Shown here piece after piece: positions 24,627-30,663 of a stretch of 64,000 bases of DNA. The stretch lies in the NCBI RefSeq assembly GCF_900129215.1, contig NZ_FQUQ01000004.1:868001-932000 (forward strand), given 5' to 3'. The stretch's first letter is position 1. Each line of letters starts with the position of its first letter. The DNA is from Pedobacter caeni (GTDB lineage Bacteria; Bacteroidota; Bacteroidia; Sphingobacteriales; Sphingobacteriaceae). A program made the position numbers and the translations under genes. The notes under the pieces were generated by a model that saw only the letters and a list, made by a program, of their open reading frames with translations, was not told the origin of the DNA and did not search any database.

Positions 24627-24640
24627 ATTCCTTGCTTTGT
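24618..24640. repeat. 9-bp inverted repeat upstream of the DUF6266 remnant
   Basis: ACAAAGCAA (24618-24626) and TTGCTTTGT (24632-24640) form a hairpin with a 5-base loop at the broken 5' edge of the remnant. No T run follows. The 225-base stretch from here to the MFS start holds no recognisable gene. Confidence 0.4.
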
Positions 24641-24851
24641 GTTGGACAGGATTTGCTAATTGATAGTGGACACCTGCCCAGTTGAGCCGAAGTCGTCATG
24701 CTAATGTAATTTCCAGGAAGAGGTTGCTTCAAAACTATTTTTTTCTATAAAAACCGCTGGTTCCAAAAAGTACAATACCATTAGCCAATAGTACAAGATT
24801 CCGACTTCGTCATTCCAGACTTTTGTCCTGTTGATCCTAAATATCTCAGCA

Positions 24852-26018
24852 ATGAAAAGTTTATCAAACACAGGAATATTTGCCTTATTACTTTGCAGTA
24901 GCCTTACCATTATGGTGGGTACCGTAATTGCCCCGTCTTTAACAGAAGTTTCCATGCAGCTGGGCTTTACCCGCAATCCGGGCTGGTTAATTACCTTACC
25001 CGCACTTGGCGTGGTACTGTTCGCTCCTATTGCAGGAAAACTGATGGACCGAAAAGGACCATATACTCTGATGTGCTGGGGATTGATACCATATGCTTTA
25101 TTTGGCGTCATCGGAATATGGTTGAGCCATCCCATCCTCTTAATTGCAGACCGCATTCTTTTAGGAGCTGCAACCGCCGCAATCCAGACATCCGGAACGG
25201 GACTAATCGCTCATTTTTTTGAAAATGAATCCCGTATAAAAATGATCGCCTGGCAGGGAATGGCCATTGAATCAGGCGGTGTACTGTTCCTAAGCCTCGG
25301 AGGAATTCTGGCGGAGCTCAACTGGCAATATCCTTTTTTTATTTACCTGATTGCCATCTTATGCCTGTTCCTTGTTCGGCTCAGTATTCCTAAAGTTAAG
25401 GCCATGCCCAATTCCGAACAGCAGTTACCATCCCCTATGATCCCCAAAAGCATGATCCAAATTGTAAGCCATGTGGTCATGGCCATGATCCTGTTCTTCA
25501 TCGTTGTGGTTGGCCTGCCTCAATACCTTCCTCATTCTTTTGGGTTCAGCACTTCCTCAACAGGCTATTTCATGGCATTCATTTCCATCATTGCCGTATG
25601 CACAGCAAGTATCATCCCGATGCTCATCAGGCAGATCGGTTCAAAATACACATTGGCTACAGGTTTTGGATTTTTTGCAGCAGCACACCTGCTATACTTC
25701 TTTTCCGGTCATATCAGTTATCTGATCCTCGCTGCAATCGCTACCGGAACCGGCTTTGGGTTCACGATTCCCTTATTAAACCACCTGACGCTCGAAGAAA
25801 GCACCATCCATAACCGGGGGAGAAACCTGGGATATTATTCGATAGGAATTTTTGGAGGACAGTTTCTTTCCTCTTTCATGGAACTTTTATCACTGGACAT
25901 GAAAACTACCTTTCTAGTTGCTGCAACCATCGGCACGCTGGTAGCTTCGAGCCTCTTTTACCAGGCAAGAAAAACTGCCGCCAGCATTGTAAACAATAAT
26001 TTTAACCTTAATAAATAA
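24852..26018 (+). CDS. MFS transporter, probable drug efflux
   Basis: The ATG at 24852 (MKSLSNTGIFALLLCSS) is preferred over that at 24831. The 388-residue product has 12 membrane helices. GKLMDRKGPYTLMCWGL between helices 2 and 3 is the family A motif (GxxxDRxG), and VGTVIAPSLTEVSMQLG is typical of the first helix-loop of drug:proton antiporters. An export function is likely from family features. It is followed after 5 bases by a DAPG-hydrolase-like gene and both end in one strong terminator, so the pair is an operon that could export and degrade the same aromatic compound. Confidence 0.85.
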   Translation: MKSLSNTGIFALLLCSSLTIMVGTVIAPSLTEVSMQLGFTRNPGWLITLPALGVVLFAPIAGKLMDRKGPYTLMCWGLIPYALFGVIGIWLSHPILLIADRILLGAATAAIQTSGTGLIAHFFENESRIKMIAWQGMAIESGGVLFLSLGGILAELNWQYPFFIYLIAILCLFLVRLSIPKVKAMPNSEQQLPSPMIPKSMIQIVSHVVMAMILFFIVVVGLPQYLPHSFGFSTSSTGYFMAFISIIAVCTASIIPMLIRQIGSKYTLATGFGFFAAAHLLYFFSGHISYLILAAIATGTGFGFTIPLLNHLTLEESTIHNRGRNLGYYSIGIFGGQFLSSFMELLSLDMKTTFLVAATIGTLVASSLFYQARKTAASIVNNNFNLNK

Positions 26019-26023
26019 ATATC

Positions 26024-26689
26024 ATGAGAATTGAAGAAGCAAATGATCTGCTAAAACCTGGTTACCTTCCTTTTGAAGCCGGTTACAAACGTTATGAAGA
26101 CGGCCTATTGGTGATTGCCGCACGTTCCAGCCTGATGAACATTACCAAAGAAATGATAGAATGGTGGGTAGGTTATGTACACAACTCTGAGCAATATTCG
26201 TGGTGGCATAAAGAAGACCATGTATTCAGCGACTGGATCGGAGAACGTGGTACAGGGAAATACATTGGCGGCACCCACATTGCACATGAACGCCTGGGAG
26301 GAAAGGAAATCCACAAACTAAGGATCAACTTCCTGGATCCCTCTGTCATTATGGATACTGATAAATTTGAGGCTGCCGGAGTAACCGCCATTCATGCCCG
26401 TCTTGCGCTCGACGGAGAGCCTGGTTATGTGGCTAAACTCCTTCATTTCGTTCGCGATACCCCTTACGGTTGTGAAATGCGAAGCCGGTTCTGGATGGGT
26501 TATTTCGAGGGTAATGACCTGAAGAACGATTTTGAAACCCGCAGCAGGATCTATCCGGATGAAATGGGTGCCGGATTACTCAAACATTGTCATGAAGAGA
26601 TGAGTAACCTCGGTATTTTCCTTCCTGAGCTTTATGAACGTGAAACAGGGATTAAAGTTAAGATTGGTTCAATGGCCGATGTCCTTTAA
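26024..26689 (+). CDS. DAPG hydrolase (PhlG)-like enzyme
   Basis: The 221-residue protein matches the DAPG_hydrolase family. Candidate zinc ligands are visible as H62/H66 (WWHKEDH), H88-E89 (THIAHERLGG), and H188-x3-E192 (HCHEEM), the last matching the His/Glu pair of PhlG. PhlG cleaves a carbon-carbon bond of 2,4-diacetylphloroglucinol, an antifungal made by Pseudomonas. Other family members act on related aromatic acyl compounds, so the exact substrate is open. It is shorter than Pseudomonas PhlG and lacks part of the N-terminus. It is in an operon with an MFS exporter. Confidence 0.7.
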   Translation: MRIEEANDLLKPGYLPFEAGYKRYEDGLLVIAARSSLMNITKEMIEWWVGYVHNSEQYSWWHKEDHVFSDWIGERGTGKYIGGTHIAHERLGGKEIHKLRINFLDPSVIMDTDKFEAAGVTAIHARLALDGEPGYVAKLLHFVRDTPYGCEMRSRFWMGYFEGNDLKNDFETRSRIYPDEMGAGLLKHCHEEMSNLGIFLPELYERETGIKVKIGSMADVL

Positions 26690-26701
26690 CCCAATACTAA
26701 T

Positions 26702-26741
26702 AAAAGCCACCTGTAGCATTACAATGCTACAGGTGGCTTTT
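26702..26741. terminator. strong intrinsic terminator
   Basis: AAAAGCCACCTGTAGCATT (26702-26720) pairs perfectly with AATGCTACAGGTGGCTTTT (26723-26741). It closes the MFS/DAPG-hydrolase operon and separates it from the AraC gene 32 bases on. Confidence 0.92.
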
Positions 26742-26762
26742 CTCTGAGCCTCATCAAAATAC

Positions 26763-26770
26763 TATCTTTG
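26763..26770 (+). promoter_or_regulatory. -7 box 3 bases before an AraC start codon
   Basis: TATCTTTG fits TAnnTTTG exactly and ends 3 bases before the ATG at 26774. The transcript should be leaderless or nearly so. Confidence 0.5.
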
Positions 26771-26773
26771 CGC

Positions 26774-27592
26774 ATGAAGTTTACCCATCAGATAGATCCC
26801 GAAAAGTTTTTGATCTATAACCTGAAGGATTGTCCGGAAAGTTATCTCCAGAGTGTTCACCGGGAGGAATACTTTGAAATGATCTGGTTCAGGTACAAGG
26901 ACAACATCAATCCTGAATCCCCTGAACAGGGTCAATACGTTTACCTCATTCCTCCTTACCGGGCGAGCCCGGTTGCAATAAAAGACAAAGAAGGTTACTT
27001 GCTTGCGTTTAAACGCGATTACCTCGATGAGGACGATAAAGAATATGCCCTTGATGTCTTTAACCTCTTCAATATACAGGGCCAATATTCGCTCATTCCA
27101 TTGGATATGGCTACGGTAGCCCGGTTCATACACCTTCATGCACTGATGGAAGAGGAGTACCAACATCCTTTTGGCACCTACCTTGTATTAAAATCGCTGC
27201 TTAAGGTTTTTCTGCTGAACCTGATCAGGATCAATCAGAATGCTTTCTTAGACCAGGATGTCAATCAAAAGCGTGTATATCAATTTATTCTCCTGATGGA
27301 CGCACATTATGAAACACAAAGAAAAGCTTCATTTTATGCCGGTAAATTAGGTATTAGTATCAAAAGGCTCAACCAGATCCTGGTAGAGAAAATGCATAAA
27401 ACCCTGACCCAGCTGCTCCATAACCGTGTGATTCTGGAAGCAAAAAGAAGATTGATCAGCAGCGATTTTACCATCAAGGAAATCGCCTATCAGCTTAATT
27501 TTGAAGATCCCGGATATTTCTCCAGGTTCTTTAAAAAGCAAACCGGGTTAAGTCCGGAGCAATTCAAAGCCTCAACGGCAGGAAAATATTGA
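26774..27592 (+). CDS. AraC-family transcriptional regulator
   Basis: The ATG at 26774 is taken as the start; the TTG two codons upstream is inside the -7 box. The 272-residue protein has an N-terminal cupin-like sensing part (HREEYFEMIWFRYKD, GQYVYLIPPYRASPVAI, YLLAFKRDYLDEDDKEYALDVFNLF) and a C-terminal pair of helix-turn-helix units (FYAGKLGISIKRLNQILVEKMHKTL and IKEIAYQLNFEDPGYFSRFFKKQTGLSPEQFK). It lies just downstream of the MFS/DAPG-hydrolase operon, and it may regulate that or itself. No effector can be named. Confidence 0.88.
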   Translation: MKFTHQIDPEKFLIYNLKDCPESYLQSVHREEYFEMIWFRYKDNINPESPEQGQYVYLIPPYRASPVAIKDKEGYLLAFKRDYLDEDDKEYALDVFNLFNIQGQYSLIPLDMATVARFIHLHALMEEEYQHPFGTYLVLKSLLKVFLLNLIRINQNAFLDQDVNQKRVYQFILLMDAHYETQRKASFYAGKLGISIKRLNQILVEKMHKTLTQLLHNRVILEAKRRLISSDFTIKEIAYQLNFEDPGYFSRFFKKQTGLSPEQFKASTAGKY

Positions 27593-27604
27593 TCTGTTAT
27601 GGGA

Positions 27605-27635
27605 TTGATTCCTCACATTTCAAACTCTATATTTG
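27605..27635 (+). promoter_or_regulatory. Bacteroidota promoter of the Crp/Fnr gene
   Basis: TTG (27605-27607) and TATATTTG (27628-27635) are 20 bases apart, a good -33/-7 pair. The ATG at 27678 implies a leader of about 36 bases. Confidence 0.6.
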
Positions 27636-27677
27636 TGCGGATTGCGATACCAGGCCTGAAAAACATTAGCCAAACCC

Positions 27678-28244
27678 ATGGAAACCCTCAAAAAGATGAT
27701 TACCAATATTGCTGCCATTTCTGATGCTTCAACCGAGAAGTTGTGCAGTCTTTTTGAGGAAGTTCATTACCCAAAATCTCATCTCCTCTTTCGTCAGCAT
27801 GAGATGGATCCAACGATTTATTTTATAAAATCGGGCATTGCCCGCGCCTATAACCGAACGGAAGACTGTGATGTAACTTTTTGGTTTGGGACGGAGGGTA
27901 ATGCAGTAGCTTCTTATAATAGTTATATCAATCAGACTCCCGGATATGAGAGTGTCGAACTGCTGGAGGATACGGTGCTTTATCGTCTTGAACATCAACA
28001 CCTGGCCTTGCTATACGATACAGATATAGAAATTGCCAACTGGGGAAGAAAACTGATGGAGAAAGAAATCATTCTTGTAGAAGAAAGGCTGATCTCCAGG
28101 TTATTACTCAATGCCACAGACCGCTATAAAAACCTGATGCGTGATCATCCTGAATTGTTGCAACGGGTGCAGCTGAATTATCTCGCTTCTTACCTTGGAA
28201 TCACTCCGGTTTCTTTGAGCAGAATCCGCGCAGAAATCAGGTAA
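27678..28244 (+). CDS. Crp/Fnr-family transcriptional regulator
   Basis: The 188-residue protein has an N-terminal cyclic-nucleotide-binding-type beta barrel (LFRQHEMDPTIYFIKSGIARAYN, DVTFWFGTEGNAVASYNSYI) and a long dimer helix. A C-terminal winged helix follows (LNYLASYLGITPVSLSRIRAEIR), cut short right after the recognition helix as is normal for this Bacteroidota subgroup. The residues that hold cAMP in E. coli Crp are not obvious, so the ligand is uncertain. It precedes a small multidrug-resistance gene by 70 bases on the same strand, a common pairing in which the regulator may respond to stress and control the exporter. Confidence 0.85.
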   Translation: METLKKMITNIAAISDASTEKLCSLFEEVHYPKSHLLFRQHEMDPTIYFIKSGIARAYNRTEDCDVTFWFGTEGNAVASYNSYINQTPGYESVELLEDTVLYRLEHQHLALLYDTDIEIANWGRKLMEKEIILVEERLISRLLLNATDRYKNLMRDHPELLQRVQLNYLASYLGITPVSLSRIRAEIR

Positions 28245-28314
28245 TTTCTTATCATTTGTTTAGTCTTCGTTTAAATGGAATTGCAGACCTTTGCAGGGAA
28301 AAAACACATCTATT

Positions 28315-28644
28315 ATGAGCTGGATATTTTTAATTTTAGGAGGCCTTTTTGAAATAGCTTTCGCCTCTTGTCTTGGAAAAATGAAAGAGACAACAGGAAA
28401 CACCATGATCATGTGGGGAGTAGGTTTCGTTGTTTGCCTGACCATCAGTATGGGCTTATTAATTAAAGCCACTCAGGTTTTGCCTATAGGAACTGCTTAT
28501 GCAGTGTGGACAGGTATCGGAGCAGTAGGAACAGTTCTGGTTGGGATCTTTGTATTCCAGGAGCCGGCAACCTTCTGGCGCATCGTTTTCATTACCACAT
28601 TGATTTGCTCTATCATCGGATTGAAAGCCGTTTCTTCTCATTAG
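28315..28644 (+). CDS. SMR-family exporter, Gdx/SugE type
   Basis: The ATG at 28315 (MSWIFLILGGLFEIAFA) is the family start; the ATG at 28291 adds eight odd residues. The 109-residue protein has four helices with the essential glutamate at position 13. LPIGTAYAVWTGIGAVGTVLVGIF is nearly diagnostic for the Gdx (SugE) branch, which exports guanidinium and some quaternary ammonium compounds by proton exchange. It is a dual-topology dimer in other bacteria. No guanidine riboswitch was seen upstream. The preceding gene is a Crp/Fnr regulator. Confidence 0.88.
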   Translation: MSWIFLILGGLFEIAFASCLGKMKETTGNTMIMWGVGFVVCLTISMGLLIKATQVLPIGTAYAVWTGIGAVGTVLVGIFVFQEPATFWRIVFITTLICSIIGLKAVSSH

Positions 28645-28661
28645 AAAAAGCAAAGCATATA

Positions 28662-28689
28662 GGGCATTCGGACCCCCGGATGCTCTTTT
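28662..28689 (+). terminator. intrinsic terminator after the SMR gene
   Basis: GGGCATTCGG pairs with CCGGATGCTC (two wobble pairs, ACCC loop), followed by TTTT. It touches the stop of the convergent holA gene. Confidence 0.65.
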
Positions 28690-29713
28690 AATGAATCATT
28701 TTAAAGAGTAATTCTTTTAGCAACTCTCCATCGGTAATATTTCCCGTACTGTCTACCCCTTTGCTTTTCAGGTCATACTCCCTTAAAAGGCTGATGATGT
28801 CAAAGGTTTTAGGCAAACTGTAACTCCTTGCTGCCGTTTCAAAATCCTTTACAAAGTAAGGGTTTACCCCCAGTTCCTTTGCTGCATCCCCCTTGTTCTG
28901 TAAATAATGATATTTAAGGATCTTGGAAAAATAAGCATTCAGGTTAGCCATTACCATCACCATTGGGTTGGCTTTAGGATTATCGGCAAAATAGTTGATG
29001 ATCTGATTGCATTTCAATACGTTCTTTACTGCAAGTGCTTTCTGCAATTCAAAGACGTTATATTCTTTACTGATCCCAATATTCCTCTGGATCAGATCGG
29101 TGTCAATGGTTACTTCTTTACCAATATTCAGCAATAGCTTTTCTACCTCATTGGCAATTTTGGAAAGATCAGCCCCCAGGTATTCAGCCATCAGCGCTGA
29201 GGCTTGCGGAGCGATTTTATATCCCTTCTCTTTAACGAAATCGTCGATCCAGGCAGCAAGTTTATAATCACGTACCAATTCCGACTGGAATACCAACCCG
29301 TTTTTATCGATCGATTTATAGATCTTTTTACGTTTATCAAAATTGGCATATTTATACCCCAGAACCAGAATCGTACTCGGCAGCGGTTTCTCAAAATAGC
29401 TTTGGACAAATTCCGCTTCTTTACTGCTTCCTTCTGTTTCCTTTGCCCATTTTAAGTCTTGTGCTTCCTTTACCACAATCAGCTGGTAATCCGACATCAT
29501 GGGATAGCGCTTTGCCGCATTCATGACCATCGCCATATCTGTATCTTTCCCATACAGAACGGTTTGATTAAAACCTTTTTCCATATCAGTCAGAATATGC
29601 TCTTCCATATAATGAATAATCTGGTCTATATAATAGGGCTCTTCACCATGTAACAGGTAAACAGGTTTAAACTTTCTGGCTTTAATGTCTTTGATTATGT
29701 CGGCAGCACTCAT
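28688..29713 (-). CDS. holA: DNA polymerase III subunit delta
   Basis: The start is set at the ATG at 29711-29713 (MSAADIIKDIKARKFKPVYLL); the frame extends four codons to a TTG with no support. The 341-residue protein has the clamp-loader delta layout: PVYLLHGEEPYYIDQIIHYM at the N-terminus, a degenerate AAA+ domain without Walker A, and a helical collar domain at the C-terminus (NAYFSKILKYHYLQNKGDAAKELGVNPYFVKDFETAARSYS). It opens the beta clamp during replication. It is divergent from the HsdR-N-type gene, the usual arrangement in Sphingobacteriaceae. Confidence 0.92.
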   Translation of the reverse strand: MSAADIIKDIKARKFKPVYLLHGEEPYYIDQIIHYMEEHILTDMEKGFNQTVLYGKDTDMAMVMNAAKRYPMMSDYQLIVVKEAQDLKWAKETEGSSKEAEFVQSYFEKPLPSTILVLGYKYANFDKRKKIYKSIDKNGLVFQSELVRDYKLAAWIDDFVKEKGYKIAPQASALMAEYLGADLSKIANEVEKLLLNIGKEVTIDTDLIQRNIGISKEYNVFELQKALAVKNVLKCNQIINYFADNPKANPMVMVMANLNAYFSKILKYHYLQNKGDAAKELGVNPYFVKDFETAARSYSLPKTFDIISLLREYDLKSKGVDSTGNITDGELLKELLFKMIH

Positions 29714-29756
29714 ATATTTATCCAAATGTAACGGCTAAAAACTAAATATTAAAGGT

Positions 29757-29764
29757 TATTTTTG
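29757..29764 (+). promoter_or_regulatory. -7 box before the HsdR-N-type gene
   Basis: TATTTTTG fits TAnnTTTG and ends 5 bases before the ATG at 29770, predicting a near-leaderless transcript. Confidence 0.45.
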
Positions 29765-29769
29765 CACAA

Positions 29770-30231
29770 ATGGCATTTACCCCTACAGCACTGAACCTTC
29801 CGCCCTATCCTTTTAAGATTACACTGAAGGATAACAGACATTTTATCTTTGATGAAATCCGTAAAAAGCACCTGGTGCTGACCCCCGAAGAATGGGTTCG
29901 TCAACATTTCATTCAGTTTCTTATTCTTGAAAAAAAGTTCCCGAAAACGCTGATTCAGATTGAAGGCGGACTGAATCTGAACCAGCTGCAAAAGAGAAGT
30001 GATATTGTCATTTTTAACACCTCCGGAGAACGCCTCATGGTGATTGAATGCAAAGCTCCATCGGTAAACATTACCCAGGCCGTGTTCGATCAGGCCTCAC
30101 GTTACAACTCCGTTTATAAAGCTAAATGGCTGGTAGTCACGAATGGATTAAAACATTGTTATGCCCGGATTGACCATATTGAAGAGAAATTTCAGTTTAG
30201 CCCTGAATTACCACAATACTTAGAACTCTGA
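29770..30231 (+). CDS. HsdR N-terminal-like nuclease-fold protein
   Basis: The 153-residue protein is a stand-alone version of the type I restriction enzyme R N-terminal domain. A PD-(D/E)xK core is visible: E65 (IQIEGGL), D78 (KRSDIVIF), then E93-C-K95 (MVIECKAP), followed by QASRYNSVYKAKWLVVTNGLKHCYAR. There is no helicase domain, and no HsdM or HsdS gene is nearby. It is a conserved Bacteroidota gene beside holA, so a housekeeping role in DNA processing is more likely than restriction. The catalytic residues look intact, so nuclease activity is plausible but unproven. Confidence 0.8.
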   Translation: MAFTPTALNLPPYPFKITLKDNRHFIFDEIRKKHLVLTPEEWVRQHFIQFLILEKKFPKTLIQIEGGLNLNQLQKRSDIVIFNTSGERLMVIECKAPSVNITQAVFDQASRYNSVYKAKWLVVTNGLKHCYARIDHIEEKFQFSPELPQYLEL

Positions 30232-30310
30232 TCTCCGTTTAAAAAACCAGCTCCTTTTTAATCACCAGTTCCTTTTTAATAAAATTATCCAGGGAGCTTC
30301 ATTTTAGTAT

Positions 30311-30318
30311 TACCTTTG
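30311..30318 (+). promoter_or_regulatory. -7 box before the 75-residue gene
   Basis: TACCTTTG fits TAnnTTTG and ends 4 bases before the ATG at 30323. No -33 element was seen at proper spacing. Confidence 0.45.
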
Positions 30319-30322
30319 TCCC

Positions 30323-30550
30323 ATGACAGTTCCCGAATTAGAAGATTATTTTTCCGGCATCAACTTACCACAAACCCTGGAGCTTTATCCGGGAACAAAA
30401 TTAAATGATGTGGCACAATGTGTAGATACCCACCTTACCGTATTGAAAATTTATGGCAATATCAGACCTTACGAATGTTTCTACGACAGGCTCCTTAAAA
30501 TTAAGGAAATGGTAGAAAAGGAACAGGAAAACGAAGAAGAGCAGAAATAA
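30323..30550 (+). CDS. conserved small protein, DUF6965-like
   Basis: The 75-residue protein opens MTVPELEDYFSGINLPQTLE, with LYPGTKLNDVAQCVDTHL in the middle and YECFYDRLLKIKEMVEKE near the end. This pattern matches small cytoplasmic proteins I recall as DUF6965, found mainly in Bacteroidota. It is mostly helical and ends in an acidic tail. No function is known. It is followed by a bidirectional terminator shared with valS. Confidence 0.6.
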   Translation: MTVPELEDYFSGINLPQTLELYPGTKLNDVAQCVDTHLTVLKIYGNIRPYECFYDRLLKIKEMVEKEQENEEEQK

Positions 30551-30600
30551 AATAAGAACAGAAAGCAGAAGAATAGAAAGAAACAAAAAAGAATAATATA

Positions 30601-30630
30601 GAAAAAGACAACCCTCGGGTTGTCTTTTTC
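30601..30630. terminator. bidirectional terminator between the small gene and valS
   Basis: GAAAAAGACAACCC (30601-30614) pairs with GGGTTGTCTTTTTC (30617-30630), with A and T tracts on both sides. It serves the convergent 75-residue gene and valS. Confidence 0.9.
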
Positions 30631-30663
30631 ATTTGATACTATGTTAAAAAGAATCCTGCGCAG

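Noticed and set aside
24650..24680. Possible insertion-sequence end near GTGGACACC beside the DUF6266 relic
   Set aside because: No matching opposite end, target duplication or transposase fragment could be found.
24701..25156. Long minus-strand frame over the MFS gene start
   Set aside because: It overlaps the better supported plus-strand MFS gene, has no domain and is a shadow frame.
28245..28314. Guanidine riboswitch before the SMR gene
   Set aside because: The 70-base gap has none of the conserved ykkC or guanidine-II/III segments and little pairing.
29770..30231. Type I restriction-modification system
   Set aside because: Only an HsdR N-terminal-like domain is present. There is no helicase part, HsdM or HsdS, and the position beside holA is a usual housekeeping one.
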